NCBI GenBank assembly: GCA_017428525.1
Contig: JAFRQQ010000015.1
Location: 1 to 59,100, forward strand
DNA: 59,100 bases
Source of the DNA: Clostridia bacterium
GTDB lineage: Bacteria > Bacillota > Clostridia > Oscillospirales > Acutalibacteraceae
Direction of reading: 5' to 3'
A program made the translations under genes and the position numbers. Shown here piece after piece: positions 46,780-55,929 of this stretch; within the stretch, counting starts at the first letter, position 1, and the number at the start of each line of letters is the position of its first letter. Below the pieces are notes generated by a model that ran no database searches, was not told the DNA's origin, and was given only the letters and a program-made list of their open reading frames with translations.

Positions 46780-48105
46780 ATGCAGCGGATTCTGGTTGCA
46801 GGCGCCGGACACGGCGGACTGGTTGCGGCGGCGAAGCTGGCAAAGCGGGGCTTCGACGTGACGGTGATTGAAAAGGAAGCGCGCGCGGCGCTCGGCCACG
46901 ACTGGGAGGATCGTTTCACCTTTTCCCTGCCGGAGACGCTGCTCGGCATCCGGGAAGCGGATTTTCCGGCCGGCAGCTGGCGGGTGCGCGGCGACTGCGC
47001 GTTCATCAGCCCCGCCAAGCGCAAGCGCGTGGAAATCTTTTATGACGAAACGCAGGCGCAGCGCGTGATGTGGCGCAAGCCCCTGATCGGTCTGCTGCTT
47101 GACGCGGCGGAAGCGGCCGGCGTGAACTTCCTGTTTGAAACCCCCGTTCTGGGGCCGCTGCTGCAGGGCGACCGCGTGACCGGGTTGCGGACAGAAGCCG
47201 GCGAGATGGAAGCGGCGCTGGTGATCGACGCGGCGGGCGTGTTTTCGCCGGTGCGCATGGGCCTGCCCGCGGCGTGTGAGATCGAGCAGTCGCCGCAGCG
47301 GGGCGATCTGTTCTATGCCTGGCGCGGCTATTTCAATAAAATCGACGGCACCATGCCGCGCTGCCCGTTTGAGGTCTCGCTCTATCATGAGGGCGAGCAG
47401 GGGCTCTCCTGGTGCTGCACGAATCCGGATTCCGTCGACCTGCTGATCGGGCGGATCGATCCGCTGACCGATGAAAAGGTCCGCGTGCAGATCGGAAATT
47501 ACAAAAAAGACCATCCGTGGATCGGAGACCGGCTGCTGCACGGCGGGCAGTACGGCCGGATTCCCGTGCGGCGGCCGCTGACGCTGCTGGTGGCCGACGG
47601 CTACGCCGCCGTGGGCGACAGCGCCTTTATGACCACGCCGATGAACGGCATGGGCATCGATCTTTCGATGCAGGCCGGCGCGCTGCTGGCCGAAACCGTC
47701 GCCGCAAACGTTGGGCAGCCGATGACCGCCGAGGTGCTTTGGGAATATAACCGGCGCTACCATATCGAATACGGCGCGGCAGCCTCCAAAAACGCGGGGC
47801 TGAAAAACGCGCTGCTTTCCCTGCCCTCCGCCGGCGTGGATTTCCTGTTTGAGCAATCCGTCATTCAGGCGGCCGATCTGGCCGGGGCGGGCAAAAACAT
47901 GCAGCTCGGCGCGCTGCTGGGCAAATTCGTGCGGGGCATGAAAAATCCGCCGTGGTTCTTCGCGGTCCTGCGCGGGCTGATCAAGGGCGGCAAAGCAGCC
48001 GGCCTCTACGCCGCGCCGCCGCAGGCCTTTGACCGCGCGGCCATTCGCGCCTGGGACGCAAAAATCCGCGCCTGCGATCTGAAAATCGCGGGGCCGCAGG
48101 CATAA
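46780..48105 (+). CDS. FAD-dependent oxidoreductase, geranylgeranyl-reductase-like
   Basis: A 441-aa flavoprotein. The N-terminal dinucleotide fold ILVAGAGHGGLVAAAKLAKRG is followed by VIEKE. The second FAD motif is GDSAFMTTPMNGMGIDLSMQ, typical of the geranylgeranyl reductase/squalene-monooxygenase-like group. Substrate unknown; isoprenoid or lipid double bonds are possible. A weak promoter (TTTTCA, 17 bp, TAGAAT, about 46727-46755) precedes it. It is 27 bp before metF, so cotranscription with the methionine genes is possible but the link is unexplained. Confidence 0.78.
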   Translation: MQRILVAGAGHGGLVAAAKLAKRGFDVTVIEKEARAALGHDWEDRFTFSLPETLLGIREADFPAGSWRVRGDCAFISPAKRKRVEIFYDETQAQRVMWRKPLIGLLLDAAEAAGVNFLFETPVLGPLLQGDRVTGLRTEAGEMEAALVIDAAGVFSPVRMGLPAACEIEQSPQRGDLFYAWRGYFNKIDGTMPRCPFEVSLYHEGEQGLSWCCTNPDSVDLLIGRIDPLTDEKVRVQIGNYKKDHPWIGDRLLHGGQYGRIPVRRPLTLLVADGYAAVGDSAFMTTPMNGMGIDLSMQAGALLAETVAANVGQPMTAEVLWEYNRRYHIEYGAAASKNAGLKNALLSLPSAGVDFLFEQSVIQAADLAGAGKNMQLGALLGKFVRGMKNPPWFFAVLRGLIKGGKAAGLYAAPPQAFDRAAIRAWDAKIRACDLKIAGPQA

Positions 48106-48132
48106 TATTCGGAAGAGAAAAGAGGGCAAGTC

Positions 48133-49011
48133 ATGAGAATCAGCACCCTTTTGCAAAGTGAATCACCCGCCGTATCGTTTGAGGTCTTTCCGCCGAAAAC
48201 GAGCGACGCCTTTGACAAGGTGGAATCCGCAGCGCTGGAAATCGCCGCGCTGCGTCCGTCCTTTATGAGCGTCACCTACGGCGCGGGCGGCGGCACGAGC
48301 CGCTATACACTGGAGATCGCGCAGAGCATCGAAGCGCAGTACGGCGTGCCCACGCTGGCGCATCTGACCTGCGTTTCCTCCGACCGCGCGGCCGTGCGGC
48401 GGCAGATCGACGCCATTTGCGCTGCCGGGCTGGAGAATGTGATGGCCCTGCGCGGCGACCTGACGCCGGAGCTTGCGCAGAGCGACCGCAGTCAATGGGA
48501 TTTCCGCCACGCCGTGGAGCTGGTGCGGGAGGTGCGGGAACGCGCGCCCGGCCTGTGCGTCGGCGCGGCCTGCTATCCGGAGATCCATCCGGAGAGCGCC
48601 GATCAGAAGACGGATATCCGGTATCTGAAAGAAAAGGTGGACGCCGGCGTCGATTTTCTGACCACGCAGATGTTTTTTGACAACGCGCTGCTATACAGCT
48701 TTCTTTATAAAATCCGCGAGGCCGGCATCACCGTGCCGGTCGTGGCCGGCATCATGCCGATCACAAACGCCAACCAGGTGGAGCGGGCAATCAAGCTCTC
48801 CGGCTCCTTTATGCCGCATCGCTTCCAGAGTCTGGTGGACCGCTTCGGCAGCCATCCGGCGGCGATGAAGCAGGCGGGCATCGTCTATGCAACGGATCAG
48901 ATCATCGATCTGTTTGCCAACGGCGTGACACATGTGCATGTCTATTCGATGAATAAACCGGAGGTCGCCGCGCAGATTCTGGCCAACCTTTCCGAAATTG
49001 TGGGGAACTGA
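48133..49011 (+). CDS. metF: 5,10-methylenetetrahydrofolate reductase
   Basis: A 292-aa flavoenzyme making 5-methyl-THF for methionine synthase. Family motifs: SFEVFPPKT, PSFMSVTYGAGGGTSRYT, HLTCVSSDR, NVMALRGD, GAACYPEIHPE and TTQMFFDN. Normal length for the short bacterial form. It is followed after 1 bp by the methionine synthase reactivation-domain gene and then metH, a coherent methionine-regeneration unit. Confidence 0.95.
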   Translation: MRISTLLQSESPAVSFEVFPPKTSDAFDKVESAALEIAALRPSFMSVTYGAGGGTSRYTLEIAQSIEAQYGVPTLAHLTCVSSDRAAVRRQIDAICAAGLENVMALRGDLTPELAQSDRSQWDFRHAVELVREVRERAPGLCVGAACYPEIHPESADQKTDIRYLKEKVDAGVDFLTTQMFFDNALLYSFLYKIREAGITVPVVAGIMPITNANQVERAIKLSGSFMPHRFQSLVDRFGSHPAAMKQAGIVYATDQIIDLFANGVTHVHVYSMNKPEVAAQILANLSEIVGN

Positions 49012-49012
49012 C

Positions 49013-49615
49013 ATGCAGATTTCAATGCAGAATCAGGTGCTGACCTTCGACGCGCCGCCCGTGGATCGCCGCGAGATCCTGCGCTATGCCCGCGCGCGCG
49101 CGGACGGCGGGGCTGTGGACGCGCTGCTGACGGCATGTCTGGAGGAAGCGGCGCCGCTGCTGACCTATCGCGTCGTCTGCCGCCGCTTGGACATCACGGT
49201 GACGCCCGCGGGCGTCGGTACGGCGGCGCTCTTTTTTGCGAGCCGGCAGCTGGCGGAGCGGCTGACGGACTGCCCGCAGGCGGTGCTGTTTGCCGCAACG
49301 GTCGGCCTGCCGCTGGATCGCCTGATCGCGCGGTATCAGCGGACGGATCCGCCGCGCGCGCTCCTGCTCAACGCCGTCGGCGCGGAGCGGGTGGAGGCGC
49401 TGTGCGACGCCTTCTGCGCCGCGCTTGCCGCAGACGCTGCCTGCACGCAGCGGTTCAGCCCCGGCTACGGCGATTTGCCGCTGGAAACGCAGCAGACGGT
49501 ATTTCAATTGCTGGATTGCAAACGCATCGGGCTGGCGCTGCAGGATTCGATGCTGATGACGCCGTCCAAATCTGTCACAGCCTTTGTGGGGCTGAAAACA
49601 GGAGATACTATATGA
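49013..49615 (+). CDS. Separate methionine synthase reactivation (AdoMet-binding) domain protein
   Basis: A 200-aa protein corresponding to the C-terminal vitamin-B12-dependent methionine synthase activation domain, here as its own gene. The AdoMet-site signature RFSPGYGDLPLETQQ is present, followed by RIGLALQDSMLMTPSKSVTA. It would bind S-adenosylmethionine and remethylate inactive cob(II)alamin on MetH. It overlaps metH by 4 bp (ATGA at 49612-49615). The metH product lacks this domain, so the two together make a complete enzyme. Confidence 0.88.
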   Translation: MQISMQNQVLTFDAPPVDRREILRYARARADGGAVDALLTACLEEAAPLLTYRVVCRRLDITVTPAGVGTAALFFASRQLAERLTDCPQAVLFAATVGLPLDRLIARYQRTDPPRALLLNAVGAERVEALCDAFCAALAADAACTQRFSPGYGDLPLETQQTVFQLLDCKRIGLALQDSMLMTPSKSVTAFVGLKTGDTI

Positions 49616-52032
49616 AAATCACAGAGTTTATGCGGGACCATCTGCTGCTGCTCGACGGCGGCATGGGGACCCTTCTCCAGGCGGCCGGGCTCCGGCCCGG
49701 CGAAGCGCCGGAGCGCTGGAATCTCGATCCGCTGCACAGCAGCCTGGTCTGCGATATTCACCGGCAGTATTACGAGGCCGGAAGCAATCTGGTCAACACG
49801 AATACCTTCGGCGCGAACCGCCTGCATTTCGGCAACGGGGAACTGGAGGCCGTCGTTGCCGCCGGTCTGGCTTTGGCGCGGAAGGCGCGGGAGGAGGCTG
49901 CCGGCAATCAGCCGAAATTCATCGCGCTCGATCTCGGGCCGACCGGCAAGCTCCTCAAGCCCTACGGCGATCTTTCGTTTGACGACGCGGTTTCCATCTT
50001 TGCGCAGGTCGTGCAGCTCGGCGTAAAGCACGGCGCGGACTGCATTTTCATCGAAACGATGAACGACAGCCTCGAAACCAAGGCGGCGCTGCTCGCGGCG
50101 AAGGAAAACAGCGATCTGCCCGTGTTCGTTTCCAACGCCTACGGCGCGGACGGCAAGCTGATGACCGGCGCCTCCCCTGCAGCGATGGTCGCGATGCTGG
50201 AAGGCATGGGCGCGGACGCGATCGGCCTGAACTGTTCGCTCGGGCCGCAGGCGCTGCTGCCCGCGGTGCGGGAGTATCTGGCGCACGCGAGCATCCCCGT
50301 GCTGTTCAAACCGAATGCCGGTTTGCCCACGGAGATCGACGGCAAGGCGGTTTACACCCTGCAGCCGGAGGATTTCGCCGCGCAGGTTGCCGAAGCGGTG
50401 CGTCTGGGCGTGCGCGCGGCCGGCGGCTGCTGCGGCACGACGCCTGCCTATATCGAGGCGTTGGCCGAAGCGGTCAGAGATCTGCCGCTGCTGCCGGTGC
50501 AGGAAAAGAAAGAAACCGTCATTTCCTCTTATACGCATGCCGTGACCTTCGGCGCGTCGCCCGTGCTGATCGGCGAGCGGATCAATCCGACGGGCAAAAA
50601 ACGCTTCAAGGAAGCGCTGCGCACGCACGATCTGGATTATATCCTCGGCGAGGGCCTGCGGCAGCAGGAAAACGGCGCGCAGGTGCTGGACGTCAACGTC
50701 GGCCTGCCGGAAATCGACGAGCCGGCGCTGCTGTGCGAGGTGATGCAGGAGCTGCAGGCCGTGTCGGATCTGCCGCTGCAGATCGATACCAGCGATCCGG
50801 TCGCCATGGCGCGCGCACTGCGCTATTATAACGGCTGCCCGCTGATCAATTCCGTCAACGGCAAGGCCGAAAGCATGACCGCCATCTTCCCGCTGATGCA
50901 GAAATACGGCGGCGTCGCGATCGCGCTCACGCTCGATGAAACCGGCATCCCCGAAACGGCGGAGGGCCGCGTCGCGATTGCCGAAAAAATCATTGCGGCG
51001 GCAAAAGCGGCCGGCATCCCCCGTCACCGCCTGATCTTCGATCCGCTGGCCATGGCGGTCAGCGCCGATCCGACGGCGGCGGAAACCGCGCTGGAAGCCG
51101 TGCGCCGGCTGCATGCCATGGGCTGCCTGACTTCGATGGGCGTATCCAATATTTCCTTCGGCCTGCCTGCCCGGGATGCGATCAACGGCGTCTTTTTCGC
51201 CTGCGCGCTCGAGCGCGGGCTCTCCGCGGCGATCATGAATCCGGACAGTGCGGAAATGATGAAAACTTACCATGCCTTCCGCGCCCTGCACGGCATGGAT
51301 GCGCAATTCGGCGCATATATCGACTTTGCCGCCCGGCTGCAGCCGGCACAGACGGCGCAGGCTGCCGCTGCGCCCGCACCGTCGGCGGCGGAAAGCGGCA
51401 CAGCGCTGCAGGAAGCGATCTGCAAGGGACTGCGCGAGCAGGCGGCGGCGCTGACGAAAGCGCTGCTGGAAACGCAGGCGCCGCTGGAAATCGTCAACAA
51501 TGAAATCATTCCGGCGCTCGACCGGGTCGGCGTCGGCTACGAAAAGAAACAGCTCTATCTGCCGCAGCTGCTCATGAGCGCGGAGGCGGCCAAATTTGCA
51601 TTTGAAGTCATCAAGGCGGCGGTGCCGGCGGGCTCACGCGGCGGTAAATGCGCCGTTGTGATTGCCACGGTGCGTGGCGATATCCACGACATCGGCAAGA
51701 ATATCGTCAAGCTGCTGCTGGAAAACTACGGCTTTGCAGTGACGGATCTGGGCAAGGACGTCACGCCCGAAGCGATCCGGGACGCCGTGATTGCGCAGCA
51801 CGCGCCGCTTGCGGCCCTCAGCGCGCTGATGACCACCACCGTGCCCGCCATGGCGGAAACCGTACAGCTGCTGCACGCGGAGGCCCCGTGGTGCAAGGTC
51901 ATGGTCGGCGGCGCGGTGCTCACGCAGGCCTATGCCGACCGGATCGGCGCGGATTTCTATTCGCCGGACGCCATGGGCGCGGTGCGCTTTGCCGAGCAGA
52001 TCAACGCGGCGACGGCACAAAGGAGAGATTGA
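49612..52032 (+). CDS. metH: Cobalamin-dependent methionine synthase, lacking the reactivation domain
   Basis: 806 aa. Domains: homocysteine S-methyltransferase (about 1-300; LLDGGMGTLLQ, NTNTFGANRL, zinc cysteines with AGGCCGTTP), pterin-binding domain (about 320-590; GERINPTGKKRFKEAL), cobalamin cap (about 600-680), and B12-binding domain with DIHDIGKN (His692, the cobalt ligand). It stops there, about 400 residues shorter than E. coli MetH because the activation domain is encoded by the preceding gene. ATG 49612 overlaps that gene's stop; the open frame continues far upstream but in the wrong frame for the neighbour. Confidence 0.94.
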   Translation: MKITEFMRDHLLLLDGGMGTLLQAAGLRPGEAPERWNLDPLHSSLVCDIHRQYYEAGSNLVNTNTFGANRLHFGNGELEAVVAAGLALARKAREEAAGNQPKFIALDLGPTGKLLKPYGDLSFDDAVSIFAQVVQLGVKHGADCIFIETMNDSLETKAALLAAKENSDLPVFVSNAYGADGKLMTGASPAAMVAMLEGMGADAIGLNCSLGPQALLPAVREYLAHASIPVLFKPNAGLPTEIDGKAVYTLQPEDFAAQVAEAVRLGVRAAGGCCGTTPAYIEALAEAVRDLPLLPVQEKKETVISSYTHAVTFGASPVLIGERINPTGKKRFKEALRTHDLDYILGEGLRQQENGAQVLDVNVGLPEIDEPALLCEVMQELQAVSDLPLQIDTSDPVAMARALRYYNGCPLINSVNGKAESMTAIFPLMQKYGGVAIALTLDETGIPETAEGRVAIAEKIIAAAKAAGIPRHRLIFDPLAMAVSADPTAAETALEAVRRLHAMGCLTSMGVSNISFGLPARDAINGVFFACALERGLSAAIMNPDSAEMMKTYHAFRALHGMDAQFGAYIDFAARLQPAQTAQAAAAPAPSAAESGTALQEAICKGLREQAAALTKALLETQAPLEIVNNEIIPALDRVGVGYEKKQLYLPQLLMSAEAAKFAFEVIKAAVPAGSRGGKCAVVIATVRGDIHDIGKNIVKLLLENYGFAVTDLGKDVTPEAIRDAVIAQHAPLAALSALMTTTVPAMAETVQLLHAEAPWCKVMVGGAVLTQAYADRIGADFYSPDAMGAVRFAEQINAATAQRRD

Positions 52033-52033
52033 G

Positions 52034-52438
52034 CTGGAGATTACATATAAGGACATTCACACGTTTGAACGCGATGCGTTGGAGCGGCTGTTTCTTTCGG
52101 TCAACTGGTCGTCGGGGCATTTTCCGGAGAAGCTGGTGATCGCCATGCAGAATTTTGACACGGTCTGTTCCGCCTGGGACGGCGATCGGCTGATCGGCAT
52201 GATCTGCGCGATGGACGACGGGATCATGAACGCCTATGTGCATTATCTGCTCGTGGATCCGGCCTATCACGGCCACACCGTCGGCAGGACGCTCGTGGAG
52301 ATGGTCAAACAGAATTATAAAGACTATCTGCGCATCGCCGTGATCGCCTACAACGACGAGCTGCAGTTTTATGAGCGCTGCGGCTTTGTGAAAAGCAGCG
52401 ACGCCTCGCCGATGTTCATTACGTCTTTGTGGACATAA
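52034..52438 (+). CDS. GNAT-family N-acetyltransferase, non-ATG start
   Basis: About 134 aa. The acetyl-CoA-binding core is HYLLVDPAYHGHTVGRTLVE; other GNAT features are YVHYLLVDP and ELQFYERCGFVK. The conserved N-terminus (EITYKDIHTFERDALERLF) begins directly after metH, but no ATG, GTG or TTG is in frame there; CTG 52034, with AGGAG at 52021-52025, is the best start, and ATT 52028 is the alternative. Starting at an internal Met would remove a conserved helix. The acceptor substrate is unknown. Confidence 0.8.
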   Translation: MEITYKDIHTFERDALERLFLSVNWSSGHFPEKLVIAMQNFDTVCSAWDGDRLIGMICAMDDGIMNAYVHYLLVDPAYHGHTVGRTLVEMVKQNYKDYLRIAVIAYNDELQFYERCGFVKSSDASPMFITSLWT

Positions 52439-52461
52439 TAATAAAGAAAAGCAAAAAGAGA

Positions 52462-52492
52462 CCGCCCGCAGCATCCAAAGTGTTGCGGGCGG
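52462..52492. terminator. Terminator between GNAT gene and argS
   Basis: Stem CCGCCCGCA/TGCGGGCGG. The T-rich side (TCTCTTTTTGC) is on the minus strand, favouring termination of the argS operon. Confidence 0.65.
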
Positions 52493-52510
52493 AAAATTAT
52501 AATCTGTTGT

Positions 52511-54256
52511 TTACATCGATTCCGGCACGGTGATGCGGAACATGGTCAGGATATTGCTCAGCACGGTTTTGACGCACAGGCACAGATGCAGGCGCGCCTG
52601 CATGAGCGGCTCCTCCTCGCAGTTGACGCGGCAGGCGTTGTAGAATTTGTGGAAAAGCGTGGCCAGCTCCACGGCGTAGCGCGTGATGCGCGCGGGATCG
52701 TAGTTGCGCGCGGAGAGCACGATCTCATCCGTCAGCGCGGCCAGATGACGCAGCAGCGCGATTTCTTCCTCCGCCTGCAGCAGCGTCAGCTCTTCGAGCG
52801 TGCAGGCACGCGGCGCCTTGCCCTCGGCGGCGAGTTTTTTCAGGATGCTGCAGATGCGCGCGTGGGCGTACTGGCAGTAGTAAACGGGATTCTCCGCGCT
52901 CTGCTTGATCGCGAGATCCAGATCGAATTCCATCTGGGAACCCGGCTCGCGCATGTTGAAAAGAAAGCGCACCGCGTCGATGGGAATTTCCTCGAGCAGA
53001 TCGGTCAGCGTGATCGCCTTGCCCGAGCGTTTGCTCATGCGCACGACCTCGCCGTCCCGCGTCAGACGCACGAGCTGCATGAGAATGATATCCAGATCGT
53101 CGCCGCTGCAGCCGATCGCGTCCAGCGCGCCCTTCATGCGGGCCACATGGCCGTGATGATCCGCGCCCCAGACGTCGATGGCGCGGTCGAAGCCGCGAAT
53201 GAGCAGCTTGTTGCGGTGATAGGCGATGTCGGCGGCGAAATAGGTCGGATTGCCGTTCTGCCGGATCAGCACCTCATCCTTGAGCTGGAGATTTTCGATT
53301 TCTTCCGGCGTTTTGCCCTCGCGCGCCAGCCGCGCGCCGAGCACTTCTTTATTCTTATACCACAGCGCGCCGTCCTGCTCATAGGTCAGCCCTTTTTCCT
53401 TCATGATGGCGATGGTTTCGGCCAGCTCGCCGTCCTCATGCAGGGTGCTTTCATGGAACCAGGTGTCGTATTCGATGCGGTATTTGGTCAGATTCGCGCG
53501 CATGGCCTCGATATTCTTCGGCAGCGCGAAATCGATCAGCGCCTGGCGGCGCTCCGCTTCGGGCTTCGTCAGATACGCGTCGCCGTAAACGGCGGCAAAT
53601 TCCGCCGCGCGCTCCTTGATGTCCTCGCCGTGATAGCTGTCCTCCGGCAGCGCCGGCGCGTCCGCGCCGAGATAGAGCTGCTGATAGCGGATATCCAGCG
53701 ACAGGCCGAATTTATCGATCTGGTTGCCGGCGTCGTTGATATAGAATTCCCGGTGGACCTGGTAGCCGGCGGTTTCGAGCACGGCGGCCAGGCAGTCGCC
53801 CAGCGCGCCGCCGCGCGCGTTGCCCATGTGCATCGGTCCGGTCGGATTGGCGGAAACGAATTCCACGTTGATCTTTTTTCCCTGTCCGTAGCCGGAGCGG
53901 CCGTAATCCGCGCCTTTCTGCAGGATATCCTGCGCGATGCGGGCATAGAAATCCTTGCGCAGATAGAAATTCATAAAGCCGGGGCCGGCGATTTCGCAGC
54001 GGTCGAAATAAGAGCCTTCCAGCGACATGCGCGCGACCAGCGCTTCGGCGATCTTGCGCGGCGCATTGTGCAGATCCCGCGCCCAGGCCATGGCGGCGTT
54101 CGCGGCGTAATCGCCGTTTTCGCGGTTGTTGGGTACCTCCACGATGAAATCGCCCAGCGGCACGGGCGGGAACGCACCCTCCGCCACGGCAATGCCGGCG
54201 GCGTCCATCACGGCGCGGCGCACCTGCTGCATGGCTTCTTTCACAAGGGTGGACAT
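52511..54256 (-). CDS. argS: Arginyl-tRNA synthetase
   Basis: A 581-aa class I synthetase. HIGH-type motif in SANPTGPMHMGNARGG, KMSK-type MSKRSGKAITL, N-terminal Add1 domain and C-terminal DALR anticodon domain (YCQYAHARICSIL...). The start is ATG 54256 with AGGAGGAG inside the last codons of the upstream DUF1934 gene; GTG 54262 in frame is less likely. Last gene of the ddl-DUF1934-argS operon. Confidence 0.96.
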   Translation of the reverse strand: MSTLVKEAMQQVRRAVMDAAGIAVAEGAFPPVPLGDFIVEVPNNRENGDYAANAAMAWARDLHNAPRKIAEALVARMSLEGSYFDRCEIAGPGFMNFYLRKDFYARIAQDILQKGADYGRSGYGQGKKINVEFVSANPTGPMHMGNARGGALGDCLAAVLETAGYQVHREFYINDAGNQIDKFGLSLDIRYQQLYLGADAPALPEDSYHGEDIKERAAEFAAVYGDAYLTKPEAERRQALIDFALPKNIEAMRANLTKYRIEYDTWFHESTLHEDGELAETIAIMKEKGLTYEQDGALWYKNKEVLGARLAREGKTPEEIENLQLKDEVLIRQNGNPTYFAADIAYHRNKLLIRGFDRAIDVWGADHHGHVARMKGALDAIGCSGDDLDIILMQLVRLTRDGEVVRMSKRSGKAITLTDLLEEIPIDAVRFLFNMREPGSQMEFDLDLAIKQSAENPVYYCQYAHARICSILKKLAAEGKAPRACTLEELTLLQAEEEIALLRHLAALTDEIVLSARNYDPARITRYAVELATLFHKFYNACRVNCEEEPLMQARLHLCLCVKTVLSNILTMFRITVPESM

Positions 54257-54258
54257 GA

Positions 54259-54687
54259 TCACTCCTCCTTCATTTTCACATCGATCTGCATGGAAACATC
54301 GGCAAACGGGCTCGTGTTCAGATCAATGGCGTAGTCCAGCAGCACCTGTGCGGTCCGCTCGTTCAGCGAACACTGCACGCGCCTGCCGTAAAAGCCCATC
54401 ATCATCTCGCCGAACGGCGTGGTGTAAAGGCAGTTGTGGCGGCGGTCCTGCTCGATTGTCAGCGCGGCGGCATAGGCGCCGGTGCGGGTCATGGTTGCCA
54501 GACGCTGCCGCTCGATGCGCACGGTGGTCAGACAGCCCTGCATCGCTTCGTCCGTTTCCGTGTAGCCGATGCGCAGATCGTCCGCCGTGCCGTCGATGCT
54601 GCCGGTCGTGGTCAGCTCCGTGACGGCGTCCTCGCCGGTCATGCGGTCGCGGTTGGTCATTTTGATGTGGATAATGGCGTTTTTCAT
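54259..54687 (-). CDS. DUF1934 beta-barrel protein (YwiB-like)
   Basis: A 142-aa protein of the lipocalin-like DUF1934 family: AIIHIKMTNRDRMTGED, GSIDGTADDLRIGYTETDE, a central TTVRIERQRLATMTRTG, and YAIDLNTSPFADVSMQIDVK at the end. In Bacillus the homologue ywiB also precedes argS. Function unknown. It overlaps ddl by 4 bp (ATGA) and ends 3 bp before argS. Confidence 0.88.
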   Translation of the reverse strand: MKNAIIHIKMTNRDRMTGEDAVTELTTTGSIDGTADDLRIGYTETDEAMQGCLTTVRIERQRLATMTRTGAYAAALTIEQDRRHNCLYTTPFGEMMMGFYGRRVQCSLNERTAQVLLDYAIDLNTSPFADVSMQIDVKMKEE

Positions 54688-55757
54688 TTGGGTTCCTCTT
54701 CCAGAGCGCAGGCGATCAGCCGGTCGATCAGCGCAGGATACGGGATGCCGGAGGCGGCAAACAGCTTGGAATACATGCTGATCGAGGTGAAGCCCGGGAT
54801 GGTGTTGATTTCATTGAGCAAAACGGCGCCGTCGCTGCTGCGCACGAAGCAGTCCACGCGGGAAAGCCCACGGCAGCCCATGGCGCGGAAGGCCTTGATC
54901 GCCATTGCGCGCACGGCCTGCGCCGTTTCCTCCGGCAGCGGCGCCGGAATCTGCAGGCGGCTCGTGCCGGCGAGATATTTGGCGTCAAAGTCATAGAATT
55001 CGTTGCACGCTTCGATTTCGCCGACCACGGAAGCCTGCGGCTCGTCGTTGCCCAGCACGGCGCATTCGACCTCGTGGCCGAGGATCCCCTCCTCGAGCAC
55101 GAGCTTGCCGTCGTGGCGGAAGGCTTCCGCGCAGGCGTCGGCCAGCGCCGCGGCGTCTGTGACCTTGCTCACGCCCAGCGACGAGCCGGCGTTTGCGGGC
55201 TTGACAAAGAGCGGGAAGCCCAGCGTCTGCGCCGCTTTCTGCAGGCAGGCCGCGGGGGCGCGGTCATAGTCGTGGCGGGTGAAGGAGAGCCACTTCGCCT
55301 GCGGGATGCCGTAGATATCCGCAAGCGCGTTCGTAACGGCTTTGTCCATGCAGTCGGCGCTGGCGGTGACGCCGCAGCCGACAAACGGCAGACCGGCCAG
55401 GGTCAGCAGGCCCTGCATCGTGCCGTCCTCGCCGTTTTTGCCGTGCAGCACGGGAAACACAACGTCCACGCGCACGACGGAATAGCGCTCGCCTTCCAGC
55501 ACGAGAATGCCGTGGTGGCCGCGGTCGGGAGAAATGACGGCCGGCGTCAGATGCGCAGCGTCCTGCTCCCAGCGGTTCTGCTCGATCTCTTCCAGCGCGC
55601 CGGTGTAAAGATAGCTTCTCCCGTCGTTTGTGATGCCCATGGGCAGGATCTCATAGGTTTCCGGATCCATATTGCGCATCACGGAGGCGGCGGAAATCAG
55701 AGAAACGTCATGCTCGCCGGAAACGCCGCCGAACAGGACAAGAACAGTCGTTTTCAT
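54684..55757 (-). CDS. ddl: D-alanine--D-alanine ligase
   Basis: A 357-aa ATP-grasp ligase for peptidoglycan precursors. Motifs: VLFGGVSGEHDVSLIS (ATP-grasp N-terminal), HGKNGEDGT, FVKPANAGSSLGVSKV, EVECAVLG, and LNEINTIPGFTSISMYSKL with metal ligands. The loop around EFYDFDAKY fits a D-Ala-D-Ala or D-Ala-D-Ser type rather than D-lactate. ATG 55757 gives better spacing from AGGAT than ATG 55763. First gene of the operon; promoter at 55833-55861. Confidence 0.92.
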   Translation of the reverse strand: MKTTVLVLFGGVSGEHDVSLISAASVMRNMDPETYEILPMGITNDGRSYLYTGALEEIEQNRWEQDAAHLTPAVISPDRGHHGILVLEGERYSVVRVDVVFPVLHGKNGEDGTMQGLLTLAGLPFVGCGVTASADCMDKAVTNALADIYGIPQAKWLSFTRHDYDRAPAACLQKAAQTLGFPLFVKPANAGSSLGVSKVTDAAALADACAEAFRHDGKLVLEEGILGHEVECAVLGNDEPQASVVGEIEACNEFYDFDAKYLAGTSRLQIPAPLPEETAQAVRAMAIKAFRAMGCRGLSRVDCFVRSSDGAVLLNEINTIPGFTSISMYSKLFAASGIPYPALIDRLIACALEEEPK

Positions 55758-55832
55758 ATGCATCGATCCTTTTCAGAACCGGATCCTCCGGACCCGGCGG
55801 AGTGGTTTCTGGTTGGAATATCTTAATTTCTT

Positions 55833-55861
55833 ATACTATCATATTTATATGCATTCGTCAA
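55833..55861 (-). promoter_or_regulatory. Promoter of the ddl-DUF1934-argS operon
   Basis: Minus-strand TTGACG (plus 55856-55861) and TAGTAT (plus 55833-55838), 17-bp spacer. Confidence 0.65.
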
Positions 55862-55873
55862 GGCGTCGGCAAT

Positions 55874-55905
55874 AAAAAAGCCCGGCAGTACAGGGACTGC
55901 CGGAC
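55874..55905 (-). terminator. Terminator after the 54-aa peptide gene
   Basis: Minus-strand stem GTCCGGCAGT/ACTGCCGGGC followed by TTTTTTATT. Confidence 0.82.
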
Positions 55906-55929
55906 CTGTGGGACGCGAGAAAATCAAGA

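Noticed and set aside
49135..49611. N-terminal extension of metH
   Set aside because: It is an out-of-frame reading of the reactivation-domain gene; the family start is ATG 49612.
49504..51306. 600-codon open frame antisense to metH
   Set aside because: It is an Arg/His/Gln-rich shadow typical of high-GC antisense frames, with no recognisable domain; metH on the other strand is certain. The same holds for long antisense frames at 1132-2421, 5287-6981, 8688-10463, 12023-13774 and 52586-54334.
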